Made by a program: the position numbers and the translations under genes
DNA from: Planctobacterium marinum
GTDB taxonomy: Bacteria; Pseudomonadota; Gammaproteobacteria; Enterobacterales; Alteromonadaceae
Reading direction: 5' to 3'
Assembly (NCBI RefSeq): GCF_036322805.1
Contig: NZ_AP027272.1
Location: forward strand, 4,340,001 to 4,404,000
Length of the DNA stretch: 64,000 nt
In this document: piece after piece, positions 32,479 through 41,953 of the stretch
Position numbering within the stretch: position 1 is the first letter of the stretch
Layout of the letters: each line of letters begins with the position of its first letter
The notes under the pieces: model-generated
The model's input: only the letters and a program-made list of their open reading frames with translations
The model's database searches: none
What the model was told of the DNA's origin: nothing

Positions 32479-34782
32479 TTAATAAAACTCGTAGCTAACA
32501 CTAAAGGTAGCCGTTCTTGGCATGATAAAACGTCCGTTTGGCGCTGTGGGATTGCGCGGATCTCCTTCTGTTAAACCATCTTCATCAGTGATGTTTTGCA
32601 TAGACAATTCAAACTTAAGACCTTCTTCGCTAAGCAATGCAAAGCCCACATCCAGCTGCTCGTACCCCTCCAATACAACGGTGTTTTCATTGTTGGAGTA
32701 GCGGTCGTCTACCATGATGACATTGGCATAAGCCGACGCCATAAAGTTACCAATTTCAAAGTCATAATTAGGAGTTACCCGCAACTGCCAGCCCGGTTGA
32801 CGCTGCACTTCGTTGCCAATTAATTCTGGATTGGAATCACTTTCGGTAATCTCTGTATCCTGAATAGTGGCGTTTAAGGTTACCGATAAACCATCATCAT
32901 TGAACCAGGCCGCATCCACTTCTACCCCCATCGCTTCAGTGATGAATCGCTGAGACGGCGCACTTGGGAACGGCGTTTGTGACGACTCACTTTCATTAAA
33001 GAAAGCCGTTGCGTATAAGTTGTAGTTATTACGTGCCAACTTATAGCCGAACTCATATTGGGTAACATCAAAGATCAAATCAGAGCCAGCTTCATAGGCG
33101 CCGTAGTTATCGCGAAAATCATCAAAGTAAGGCATTTTTGAGCCTTCACTGGCGCGCAAGAAAACACCGCTATTATTTTCAAACTGATAGTTTAAACCTG
33201 TGGTCCAGGAAGTATCAGATTCGTCGTATTGCACTACCTTAGTGATGACACCGTCGAGACCTTCATCTACTGAGTATTCAATTTCGTGATTTTCGAAGCG
33301 CAAACCAATATCCGCACTTAACTGGTCAGTAAATTGATAATCCACGGCACCATAAAACGCCGTGGTTTTGCCATCACCGGCACTGTTAATATCGTAATTC
33401 CAGCCACAAGAATCGGCGTTGTCGTTACAATCGATACCAGTCAGGTTTTCGCCGCCTTGTGCAATCACATGATAAGACTGGTTACCCAGCGACCACCAAT
33501 CTTTGGCCGAGTAATCAGAAGCGTATAAGCCAATTGTGGCCTCAAAACTATCGCCGGCTTTGGTCAGGGCTAAATCATTGGTGAAAGATTCAATTTCCTT
33601 GCGCACCACCCAGCGACCAATCTGCTGTACTAAAGTTGAGCCATTGTATTCAGTACCGGTTACGGCACCGATGGCAGTACTGCCATTATCAGCCACTTCA
33701 GATAAAGCAACTGCGGAACCGTTGGGTACCAGACCCAAGGTATCTGCATCGCCTTTAGTAAAGGCAAAACGATCAACGAAAGTCCAGCCATTGCCCAGCT
33801 CTAAGTTAATTGAACCACCGGTAATGGAACCTTCCCAACCGCGACCTTCGCCAAAATCAAACGACTCAGAAGTGCCATCGGGACCATATTGAATGGTGGC
33901 CTGACGATTTAGCGTACCCAATTGGGTATACTCGTTATCAACGCCTTCTACCAGCGGTGTTGGCAAATACCAGGCACCGTGATCATCGGTAACACGGGTG
34001 AAGAAATTCAACTTACCGTTGTCCAGTTCCTTTGTGAGGTTAATGGTAAACTGCTGGCCTTTTTCAGAATTAAAGCCCGCATCACGAATACCGGGACTCT
34101 GCTGAACGTAACCACCAATCATGTAGTAAAAATCTTCAGCAAGCTCCCCACTCAAGACACCGTCAAGGCGTTGCAGGTCATAGCTGGACGTGGTGTATTT
34201 TAGTAAGCCTTCAGTAGTCGGACCACCTTCTTTTAGTAGAAAGTTAGTGGTTAACCCCGGCTGACCGTTCGATACCACAGAGTTAGGGCCACCACGCAAA
34301 CCATCCATAAAGGAAATGGTTTCATCAACGCGGAATAGCGTGGAGTTTTCTAAAAAAGATAACGTAGGTGGTTGGAAAACAGGTACGCCTTGCAATTGTA
34401 AGGTCAGAAATGGCGCATCGCCCGTGCTCGGAAATCCGCGCACGAACACGTTAGCACCAGAAACACCACCGGAACTCTCCGCCCAAACACCAGGAATAGC
34501 TTTAAACACGTCTGCCGTCGACTTAGGCACTAACTTCTTAATGTCTTCGGCGCTGAGTGAAGTGGTGGCAAAACTAGTATCTACTTTTCTCACTGCCTTA
34601 CCGCTGGCAGTACCTGTTACGATAATTTGTTCATAAAGGTCTTGTTTTTTAGCCCCCTCATCTGGGGACTGTGCTTCTGACTCTTGTGCAAATGCACCGG
34701 CGCTCAACGCTAAAGAGACAGCCATAGCCAGACTGGTCTGCTTTAAAGTTAAACGATTGGCTTGTGTTTGTGTGTTGCTCAT
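32479..34782 (-). CDS. TonB-dependent receptor, probably for trehalose or a related glycan
   Basis: 767 residues with AGAGGAA before the ATG. It has a signal peptide (SLAMAVSLALSAGAFAQ), a TonB-box-like region (EQIIVTGTASGK), a plug domain (TADVFKAIPGVWAESSG, VFVRGFP, FLLKEG) and a beta-barrel that ends in ...FSVSYEFY with the terminal aromatic residue required for outer-membrane insertion. Substrate is inferred from context only: divergent trehalase, LacI regulator and MFS permease, with two palindromic operators in the shared upstream region. In Alteromonadales such receptors replace porins for oligosaccharide uptake. Confidence 0.85.
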   Translation of the reverse strand: MSNTQTQANRLTLKQTSLAMAVSLALSAGAFAQESEAQSPDEGAKKQDLYEQIIVTGTASGKAVRKVDTSFATTSLSAEDIKKLVPKSTADVFKAIPGVWAESSGGVSGANVFVRGFPSTGDAPFLTLQLQGVPVFQPPTLSFLENSTLFRVDETISFMDGLRGGPNSVVSNGQPGLTTNFLLKEGGPTTEGLLKYTTSSYDLQRLDGVLSGELAEDFYYMIGGYVQQSPGIRDAGFNSEKGQQFTINLTKELDNGKLNFFTRVTDDHGAWYLPTPLVEGVDNEYTQLGTLNRQATIQYGPDGTSESFDFGEGRGWEGSITGGSINLELGNGWTFVDRFAFTKGDADTLGLVPNGSAVALSEVADNGSTAIGAVTGTEYNGSTLVQQIGRWVVRKEIESFTNDLALTKAGDSFEATIGLYASDYSAKDWWSLGNQSYHVIAQGGENLTGIDCNDNADSCGWNYDINSAGDGKTTAFYGAVDYQFTDQLSADIGLRFENHEIEYSVDEGLDGVITKVVQYDESDTSWTTGLNYQFENNSGVFLRASEGSKMPYFDDFRDNYGAYEAGSDLIFDVTQYEFGYKLARNNYNLYATAFFNESESSQTPFPSAPSQRFITEAMGVEVDAAWFNDDGLSVTLNATIQDTEITESDSNPELIGNEVQRQPGWQLRVTPNYDFEIGNFMASAYANVIMVDDRYSNNENTVVLEGYEQLDVGFALLSEEGLKFELSMQNITDEDGLTEGDPRNPTAPNGRFIMPRTATFSVSYEFY

Positions 34783-34833
34783 TGTGTGTTTCCTCTGCTA
34801 CCAGATGTTACTTAATTGTTAATCTAGGATCTA

Positions 34834-34871
34834 TTGCAATCGATTGCAAGAACTTTTTGCAAACGATTGCA
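34834..34871. promoter_or_regulatory. Tandem LacI-type operators between receptor and trehalase
   Basis: TTGCAATCGATTGCAA (34834-34849, perfect 16-bp palindrome) and TGCAAACGATTGCA (34858-34871, one mismatch) are spaced by about 2.2 helical turns in the divergent promoter region. They carry the central CG typical of LacI/GalR-family sites and match the site before the MFS permease gene. Confidence 0.75.
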
Positions 34872-34997
34872 TTTTGCTTTTTTCGGAGTACACTGAATTG
34901 CTGTAGATAAGATTTACCAAGGGGGAAAGGCGTACAGAGCATATTCAGGTTAAGGAAGTCATTACCTGTCAATGTCTGAACACGCACTTAGAATGTT

Positions 34998-36542
34998 ATG
35001 GAAATGTTAGATAAATCAAAGACATCGAAGCTATTTTTGAAAAGCAAACTGTTCATTGCCGTGCAATCAGCAGCCTTGTTTTCAGACAGTAAAACCTTTG
35101 CTGATGCTATCCCCAATAAACCTTTCTCTGAAATTGAAGAACATTGGAAAAAAGAATCTCATTTGCCTGAATTTGATCTCGGAAAGTTTGTACATAGCCA
35201 TTTTATTTTGCCTGAGCAAAAAGAAGTGAAAGCTTCAGATGCTGTGCAGCGAGATATGTTGCAATACATCAGTAGTATGTGGACTCATCTACTGCGCAAG
35301 CCCGATGCTATAAGTGGCAACAGCCTTATTGAATTGCCCCGCCCATATATCGTGCCGGGCGGTCGCTTTCAGGAAATTTACTACTGGGATACTTACTTTA
35401 CGGCATTGGGGCTATGTGAAGATGGCCATTATCAATTAGTGCTGGATATGTTTAGCAACTTCCAGTACCTGATTGAGAACAACGGTTGTATTCCTAATGG
35501 CAATCGAGACTACTACCGTGGCCGGACTCAGCCCCCTATATTGGCATTACTACTGGAATTGCTGCTCAACCATAAAGACAAACTGCCACGGCTCAACGAG
35601 TCTGATTTCCTGGAAAGTGCCGTTGCCAGTCTTGAACAAGAGTATCAGTACTGGATGCGTGGCTCAGCGCATCTGAGCCACGATAACAACAAACAAATTC
35701 GCTGTCTTTTAATGTCGGATGGCACAGTGCTAAATCGTTATTTTGATGACCATGAGGGTCCCAGACCTGAGTCCTGGCGGGAAGATTCAGAGCTGGCTAG
35801 CGAATTACCGGAACCACGCAGAGCGGATTTTTTCAAAGATGTACGTGCGGCCTGCGAATCCGGTTGGGATTTTAGCTCTCGCTGGTTAGCAGAGCCACAT
35901 AACCTCAGCTCTATTCGCACCACGGACATTGTGCCAGTGGATTTAAACTGTTTGCTCTGGAAACTGGAAACATCCCTTGCCCATTATCATGAAGTTTTGA
36001 GCAACCCGGAACGCGCTGCACAGTTGAAGCAAGCGGCACAGCAACGAGCCAACGCCATACAACATTGGTGTTGGCATCAAGAATCGGGTTTTTATATGGA
36101 TGTGATCTTTAGCAAAGAAACAACCTCAGAAATCTACTCACTAGCGGGTGTTTTGCCCTTGGTGATGGGGCTGGCAAGCGCTCAACAGGCACAACAAGTG
36201 AGCGAAAAACTCGCTTCTGACTTTTTAAAACCCGGCGGTCTTGTTACCACGCTCACCGAAACAGAGCAGCAATGGGACAGCCCTAACGGCTGGGCCCCCT
36301 TGCAGTGGTTTGCTGTGTGTGGGCTGGAAAACTACGGCTACCAGGGACTGGCCATGCAAGTGATGGAACGCTGGCTAGATAATGTCAAAGCCTGCCTCAA
36401 AACCCATGGTTGTATGTTAGAGAAGTACAACGTAGTCACCCCCGGCCTGATAGCTGGCGGCGGTGAATATCAGGTACAAACAGGCTTTGGCTGGAGCAAT
36501 GGCGTATCCAGAGCCTTCTATAAAAAGCTGATGCTGGAATAA
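34998..36542 (+). CDS. treF: Trehalase, GH37, cytoplasmic type
   Basis: 514 residues. Both GH37 signatures are present: PGGRFQEIYYWDTYF (about residues 115-129) and QWDSPNGWAPLQW (about 423-435). The catalytic acid is expected in ESGWDFSSRWL and the base in the LEKYNV region near the C-terminus. The N-terminus runs straight into the first family helix (VQSAALFSDSKTFADAIP) without a signal peptide, so it should be cytoplasmic, like TreF. It hydrolyses trehalose to two glucose. Two LacI-type operators lie upstream. ATG 34998 and ATG 35004 are both possible starts; neither has a strong ribosome site. Confidence 0.9.
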   Translation: MEMLDKSKTSKLFLKSKLFIAVQSAALFSDSKTFADAIPNKPFSEIEEHWKKESHLPEFDLGKFVHSHFILPEQKEVKASDAVQRDMLQYISSMWTHLLRKPDAISGNSLIELPRPYIVPGGRFQEIYYWDTYFTALGLCEDGHYQLVLDMFSNFQYLIENNGCIPNGNRDYYRGRTQPPILALLLELLLNHKDKLPRLNESDFLESAVASLEQEYQYWMRGSAHLSHDNNKQIRCLLMSDGTVLNRYFDDHEGPRPESWREDSELASELPEPRRADFFKDVRAACESGWDFSSRWLAEPHNLSSIRTTDIVPVDLNCLLWKLETSLAHYHEVLSNPERAAQLKQAAQQRANAIQHWCWHQESGFYMDVIFSKETTSEIYSLAGVLPLVMGLASAQQAQQVSEKLASDFLKPGGLVTTLTETEQQWDSPNGWAPLQWFAVCGLENYGYQGLAMQVMERWLDNVKACLKTHGCMLEKYNVVTPGLIAGGGEYQVQTGFGWSNGVSRAFYKKLMLE

Positions 36543-36612
36543 TCCCGGTTGGTTTTTTATCGGATTATTGATACAACTAGTTTTCGCATTAAGTTTCAGC
36601 ATCACTGACATT

Positions 36613-36695
36613 AGAGCGTGTTGACCTACAAGGACGTAGCAAATAGATTGCACACAGACTGCTGCAAAATCGTACCGAAAAGATCAACACGCTCT
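36613..36695. repeat. Inverted repeat element, unknown
   Basis: AGAGCGTGTTGA (36613-36624) and its exact reverse complement (36684-36695) enclose 59 bases in the gap between trehalase and lacI. There is no T-run, so it is not an ordinary terminator. It may be a small MITE-like or regulatory RNA structure. Confidence 0.45.
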
Positions 36696-36729
36696 GGTAA
36701 ATTTGTGATCTCGTCAGGCCTAAGGATTA

Positions 36730-37731
36730 ATGACAAAAAAAGCCAGTACCCTCACCGATGTCGCCCGTATTGCGGGCGTTTCCGAATCTACCGTATCCCG
36801 CGCTCTGAATGACAGTAATCTGGTGAGCGAAAAAACTCGCAAGCGCATTAAACAAATTGCGCAAGAAATGGGATTTAAAATTAATACTCTGGCGCGTAAT
36901 CTGCGCACCCAAAAGTCTTACACCATTGCAGTGGTGTTAGTGGTGAGTTCTGAAGAAGATCAATCCGCCAGCGATCCCTTTTTACTCAGTCTGGTGGGCG
37001 TTATCGCCGATGAACTAAGTAAACGCAATTACGATTTATTGTTGTCATCTCATCCGGGGGAAGCCTTGGAAAATGTCCCTGAACTGGTAAATCAAAAGAA
37101 GGCCGACGGCGTTATTCTATTTGGTCAGGGGGATGATATTGAGCATTTCACCGAAGTCGTCAAACCCGAACTACCAGCCATTGTATGGGGTCAGGTTGCG
37201 CCGGGCTCTGGCTATGTCACAGTAGGCACAGATAACTACAAAGGTGGTATGTTAGCCACACAGCACTTATTGGAAACAGGTAGAAAAAGCATCTGTTTCG
37301 CTGGTCACTTGTCTTACGAAACTGAGCAGCGTTATTTTGGTTATCAGCAGGCACTTAAAGACGCTGGCAAGCAGTATCGACATCACCTGGACGTGCGCTT
37401 TAACTTTTCCGACGCCTACAAGACCACCAAAGCACTGCTGGAAGAGGGACAATTTCACTATGATGCGATTGTTGCCGCCAGTGACACTATCGCTTTGGGT
37501 ATGATTAAGGCCCTCACCGAGGCCGGAAAGATAATCCCTGACGATGTCGCCTTTGTGGGTTATGACGATATATCGGTCTCGGCTTACACCACACCTGCAC
37601 TCAGCACCATTCGGCAGGATACCCGTAAAGGCGGCGAAAAACTGGTGGAGCTGTTATTCGACAGATTAGCTGGCAAACCCGGTAAATCCCATATATTAGA
37701 CACCCAACTTATCCAACGCAGTAGCAGTTGA
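36730..37731 (+). CDS. LacI-family transcriptional regulator
   Basis: 333 residues. N-terminal helix-turn-helix and hinge: TLTDVARIAGVSESTVSRAL, RKRIKQIAQEMGFKINTLAR. The periplasmic-binding-type effector domain follows (TIAVVLVVSSEEDQSASDPF; DAIVAASDTIALGMIKAL; VAFVGYDDISVSAYTTPALSTI). It stands between trehalase and an MFS permease gene, and near-identical palindromes with a central CG lie before receptor/trehalase and before the permease. It is therefore the likely repressor of the trehalose locus, relieved by trehalose or a derivative. AAGGA lies just before the ATG. Confidence 0.88.
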   Translation: MTKKASTLTDVARIAGVSESTVSRALNDSNLVSEKTRKRIKQIAQEMGFKINTLARNLRTQKSYTIAVVLVVSSEEDQSASDPFLLSLVGVIADELSKRNYDLLLSSHPGEALENVPELVNQKKADGVILFGQGDDIEHFTEVVKPELPAIVWGQVAPGSGYVTVGTDNYKGGMLATQHLLETGRKSICFAGHLSYETEQRYFGYQQALKDAGKQYRHHLDVRFNFSDAYKTTKALLEEGQFHYDAIVAASDTIALGMIKALTEAGKIIPDDVAFVGYDDISVSAYTTPALSTIRQDTRKGGEKLVELLFDRLAGKPGKSHILDTQLIQRSSS

Positions 37732-37785
37732 TAATTTGCGACGGTTAAAACCTCCCGGTTCTAACCATTAACATAAAAACAACAA

Positions 37786-37801
37786 TTGCAATCGATTGCA
37801 T
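37786..37801. promoter_or_regulatory. LacI-type operator before the MFS permease
   Basis: TGCAATCGATTGCA at 37787-37800 is a perfect palindrome identical to those at 29856 and 34835, about 48 bases before the permease ATG. Confidence 0.7.
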
Positions 37802-37848
37802 TTTTTAACACCTCATGCCATTATTAGCTCAATAATGGAGGAAATGTC

Positions 37849-39102
37849 ATGCCAAGCACTGTCAATCGCGAATCAAAAACCCTGGTGTTTATCAGTTTGA
37901 TTTGCACCTATGTCGTATTCGCAATTTTACTTAACAGTGTCGGCACTGTGATCCTGCAATCCATTGAAAGCTTTGGTATCTCTAAAACTCAAGCGAGTAC
38001 CCTGGAGGGTTTTAAAGACTTACCCATTGCGATTGTCTCTTTTTTACTGGCTTCCTGGCTGCCTCGTTTTGGCTTTAAGAGAGCCATCATTATCGGGCTT
38101 ACCATCGTTACCATCAGCTCAGCACTCATGCCCATTGTCGGCGGGTTCGCCATGACCAAATTACTGTTTTTATCGGTCGGTGTCAGTTTCGCTCTGGTGA
38201 AGGTATCGGTGTATTCCACCATTGGATTGATTGCCGACACCGCCAAACAGCACGCCTCTAAAATGAACTTACTGGAAGGCTGTTTTATGGTGGGTGTGTT
38301 ATCTGGGTATTGGATATTCAGCTTTTTTATTAACCCAGAAAACCCGGCATCAACCGAATGGCTCAATGTTTATTGGTTAGTGGTGATCCTGTGCGGTATC
38401 GCACTGTTTTCCGCTTTCGCAGCTGATTTTCCAGAACCTGAAATTGCCCCGGCAGAATCCAGCTTTGACAGTTTCAAAGCCATGTTATCTCTGGTGTGGT
38501 TACCGTTTGTGGTGATGTTTGTTTGTTGCGCTTTCTTCTACGTTTTGATAGAGCAAGGCTTAGGCACCTGGCTGCCTACCTTCAACAAAGACGTATTGGG
38601 TTTGAGCAACAATATCAGCGTCCAGATCACCAGTATTTTTGCCGCATCATTAGCTGTGGGAAGACTATCGGCAGGTGTTATATTAAGCAAAGTAGATTGG
38701 TTTGTTTTTTTAGTGGTATGCGTCGTTGCTATGGCCCTGCTACTGCTTTTAACTATCCCGTTAACGCAACAAGCAGCGCCAACACAGCCCATCAGTAGCT
38801 GGAGTGCCATTCCTTTTGCCGCCTGGATATTGCCACTGATCGGGTTATTTATGGCCCCTATCTACCCCGCCATTAATTCCGTGGTGCTCAGTGCCTTGCC
38901 CAAAGCACAGCACGCCAGCATGACTGGCCTCATCGTTATATTCTCGGCCTTGGGGGGTACTTTCGGCAGCTTGGTAACCGGTACCGTGTTTGACAAGTTT
39001 GATGGTCAAACCGCGTTTTATACTATGCTGGTACCCATGGCGATATTGTTGATAAGTCTGGTTCTATACCGCAGAGCTATTCCAGCCCTAGCCAGAGGAT
39101 AG
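37849..39102 (+). CDS. MFS sugar permease (FucP-like)
   Basis: 417 residues, about 12 membrane helices, with GGAGG before the ATG. The N-terminal half has EGFKDLPIAIVSFLLASWLPRFGFKRAIIIGL, the MFS cytoplasmic loop between helices 2 and 3. The second half has PLIGLFMAPIYPAINSVVLSALP followed by SALGGTFGSLVTGTVFDKFDG, as in fucose/glucose-galactose permeases. It probably imports trehalose or a related sugar across the inner membrane for the cytoplasmic trehalase. A LacI-type operator lies 48 bases upstream. Confidence 0.85.
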   Translation: MPSTVNRESKTLVFISLICTYVVFAILLNSVGTVILQSIESFGISKTQASTLEGFKDLPIAIVSFLLASWLPRFGFKRAIIIGLTIVTISSALMPIVGGFAMTKLLFLSVGVSFALVKVSVYSTIGLIADTAKQHASKMNLLEGCFMVGVLSGYWIFSFFINPENPASTEWLNVYWLVVILCGIALFSAFAADFPEPEIAPAESSFDSFKAMLSLVWLPFVVMFVCCAFFYVLIEQGLGTWLPTFNKDVLGLSNNISVQITSIFAASLAVGRLSAGVILSKVDWFVFLVVCVVAMALLLLLTIPLTQQAAPTQPISSWSAIPFAAWILPLIGLFMAPIYPAINSVVLSALPKAQHASMTGLIVIFSALGGTFGSLVTGTVFDKFDGQTAFYTMLVPMAILLISLVLYRRAIPALARG

Positions 39103-39123
39103 TGCGATCGCTAAACAAACAAT

Positions 39124-39156
39124 GGCCTTGCTCGCTTTTAACGTTGCAGCAAGGCC
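39124..39156. terminator. Possible terminator hairpin between convergent genes
   Basis: GGCCTTGC (39124-39131) pairs with GCAAGGCC (39149-39156). The stem is GC-rich but no T-run follows, so the role is uncertain. Confidence 0.35.
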
Positions 39157-39220
39157 TGAGAACATAGTGTAAGTAGCGAGTTCAATGTTAGTGTTCAGAG
39201 AGCTCGCATTTGAGCGAATG

Positions 39221-41800
39221 TCATCTACCGGACACACACAACTGTGGCTGCGTAAACTCTTCAAAAGATATCAAGTCAGCTAATGATTGCAGATCAGAAC
39301 ATGAGATTAAATCATTACCAGATAGGTCTAAAGTGAGAACCTGTGGCATTTCGAATAACATTGAAATATCAATAATCTCATTATCTGCGAGGTATAGCCG
39401 AGTTAAACTTCCCAATCCTCCTAGTGGTGACAGCTCTGAAACCTGATTGCCGTTTAAATTAACCCTTCTCACCTTAGTTAAGTCCGAAAGCGCGGTAATA
39501 TCTAGCACCTGATTATTTTCAAGATCAAGTATCCTTAACTCTTTGAGATTACTCAGGTACGACACATCTGTTATTTGATTACCCGCAAGATAGAGATAAA
39601 GCAATGATGGTGCGCTGGATAGGGATATCTTGCTGATATCAGTAATTTGGTTATTACTTAAATTCAAACGATAGTTATATATGAGATTTTCCAGTGGTGA
39701 TAAATCACTGATATTGTTATCACTTACATCGAGGCTGAGTATCTGCTCAAATTGACTGAGAAAGTTGATATCTGTCAGCTGCAGTCCACGCAAAGACAAG
39801 CCATCCCAACGATGCTCGCTGCCAAACTCGGCCACAGGAGATAGATCCAAAACAGGGCTATTATCCAGATATAAGTGACCTAAAGATTTAATCTCTGGCA
39901 TTACACTGATATCACTAATCTGATTATCAATCAGGTTTAGTAAATACAAGCTTTGTAATCCCTTCAAAGGACTGATATCAGTAATATTATTGCCTTGTAA
40001 ATTAAGCTGCCACAACGAACTAAGACTACTTAACATAGCAATATCCGACAATTGATTATTGCGTAAGTATAACTCTCGTAGTTGTGTCAACTCTTCAATA
40101 GGGCTGTAGTCTTCAAAGTTATTTGAATTTAAGTTTAAGCTATGCAAATTAGTTAAATTGACCAGTGCAGAAATGTCAGTGGCTGAAATCTCAACCAATG
40201 ACAATTCATTCAGGTTAACCAGCCCTGACAGGTAGCTTAAGTCAGTAATAGGATTATGGCTAAGATGTAAGTTTTCTAGTTGCAGCATTGCTGCAAGGGG
40301 GCTGATATCAGCGATACTGTTCGACCACAAGTCTAACTTAAGTAGTGCTGTAAGGTGTTCTATACCTGAAATATCAGTTATGTTTTCTTCCCTACATTCA
40401 AGCTCGGTAATTTCTGCCACTAATACAGCTTCAGTATTCACAATACACTGCTGCAAAGCGCTATCGTTCATCTGAAGATTAGCCACAAGCACAGCAGTAG
40501 AGCTGTTGTCATTAGGATCACTCCCGCCTTCTATTTCCAGGGGATCGTCAACCCCGTCACCATCTGAGTCAATCTCAGTCGGATTCGTCTGATAGACATT
40601 GACTTCAGTACCATCAGAGAGTCCATCACCATCTGTGTCCAAGGCCGTAAAGTCCGTACCCAAGCGATATTCTTCAAAATTACTCAAACCATCCCTATCA
40701 AGATCAGCATTGAACCATAATACGCCAGGAGATTGTGCTAATGGGATGTCGTGCTCATTGCGACTGAACACCATTCTGGAAATACCATCCGCATTGCCAT
40801 GAAACGGGTCAATACCAGAAGAGTTCAGGATAAACCATTGATTTCGATTAGGATTTTCTGATAACCGCCGTACTGCCAGGTCTGTTTTTCCATCGCCATC
40901 GTAGTCTGCAGGAACAGGGATATCTGCCGAGTTTTTGCCAAACTGGTAGCGGCTAATACCATCATCATTGCCGGTTAAGGTGTCAATCCCAGAGGAATTT
41001 CTAATATACCAAAAATAGCTGTGAGGTCGGCGCACAGCAATATCTGCCTTGCCATCACCATCATAATCTGCTGGCACGGGAATATCCGTAGATGAGCGGC
41101 CAAATCGCAGTCGCGTAATACCGTCAGTGTGGCCGCTTACGCTATCTATTTCCGAGGAGTTTTGAATATACCAGTAGTGACTACGGGCTCTTCTTACCGC
41201 TATATCTGCTTTTCCATCACCATCGTAGTCTGCAGGCACCGGTATATCAGAGGATTCTCTACCAAAAATCTGACGAGTTATACCGTCAGGGTAATGAGTC
41301 AAGCCATCAATACCTGATGAATTTCGTATGTACCAATACTGAGTTTCAGGTCTGCGCACCGCGATATCAGTAATACCATCACCATCATAATCGGCTGGCA
41401 CAGGGATATCATTGAAGCTTCGCCCAAAGACATAGCGGGTGATCCCATCGGCATTACCATCAATTGGATCTACACCTGATGAATTCACTATATACCAGGT
41501 GTAATTAGAAGCTCTTCTAAGACCAAGATCAGCGATGCCATCACCATCAAAATCTCCTGAAAAAGGAATATCGGTGCTTTCTCCAAATGGAATAATCGAG
41601 TTTCTCGATTGCCCAGACAGTTTCAAAAAAAACTCACCGCTTTGCGCTCTTCTGGTAGTTAAATCCGCTTTGCCGTCACCATCAAAATCGAGCTCAGTAC
41701 CCGCGGCCTTTACCCCACTACTGAGCGCCAAAAATAAGCACAGTTTCAAGGTTAGCTTTAAATTAACCTTCTTCCGGTTTGATAAAAATTCTAATAACAC
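39221..41800 (-). CDS. Exported FG-GAP / TSP3 / leucine-rich-repeat protein
   Basis: 859 residues from a GTG with AAGGA eight bases upstream and a signal peptide (LKLTLKLCLFLALSSGVKA). Three modules follow. First, six FG-GAP/VCBS-type repeats of about 55 residues with DYDGDGKADIAVRR calcium loops (about 40-370). Second, a thrombospondin-type-3 segment (DTDGDGLSDGTEVNVYQTNP and DSDGDGVDDPLEIEGG, about 375-450). Third, about 15 leucine-rich repeats of 22 residues of internalin type (NNITDISPLKGLQSLYLLNL), closed by a Cys-containing cap. It should be a secreted or surface calcium-binding protein for protein or glycan contacts. Its FG-GAP repeats resemble those at the end of the protein at 47519-51316. 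Confidence 0.82.
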   Translation of the reverse strand: MLLEFLSNRKKVNLKLTLKLCLFLALSSGVKAAGTELDFDGDGKADLTTRRAQSGEFFLKLSGQSRNSIIPFGESTDIPFSGDFDGDGIADLGLRRASNYTWYIVNSSGVDPIDGNADGITRYVFGRSFNDIPVPADYDGDGITDIAVRRPETQYWYIRNSSGIDGLTHYPDGITRQIFGRESSDIPVPADYDGDGKADIAVRRARSHYWYIQNSSEIDSVSGHTDGITRLRFGRSSTDIPVPADYDGDGKADIAVRRPHSYFWYIRNSSGIDTLTGNDDGISRYQFGKNSADIPVPADYDGDGKTDLAVRRLSENPNRNQWFILNSSGIDPFHGNADGISRMVFSRNEHDIPLAQSPGVLWFNADLDRDGLSNFEEYRLGTDFTALDTDGDGLSDGTEVNVYQTNPTEIDSDGDGVDDPLEIEGGSDPNDNSSTAVLVANLQMNDSALQQCIVNTEAVLVAEITELECREENITDISGIEHLTALLKLDLWSNSIADISPLAAMLQLENLHLSHNPITDLSYLSGLVNLNELSLVEISATDISALVNLTNLHSLNLNSNNFEDYSPIEELTQLRELYLRNNQLSDIAMLSSLSSLWQLNLQGNNITDISPLKGLQSLYLLNLIDNQISDISVMPEIKSLGHLYLDNSPVLDLSPVAEFGSEHRWDGLSLRGLQLTDINFLSQFEQILSLDVSDNNISDLSPLENLIYNYRLNLSNNQITDISKISLSSAPSLLYLYLAGNQITDVSYLSNLKELRILDLENNQVLDITALSDLTKVRRVNLNGNQVSELSPLGGLGSLTRLYLADNEIIDISMLFEMPQVLTLDLSGNDLISCSDLQSLADLISFEEFTQPQLCVSGR

Positions 41801-41953
41801 TATTTATTCCTTTATCCATGTTGAAAACTGCAACTCATCCATCGGATAGACGATAAGCTACTTGCAATAACTAAATCCAAGACGAATACCTTAAGCAATT
41901 CATTCCGCACATGGAAGCACAAACAGTGAATATTTTTACTCTTTTACATTTTT

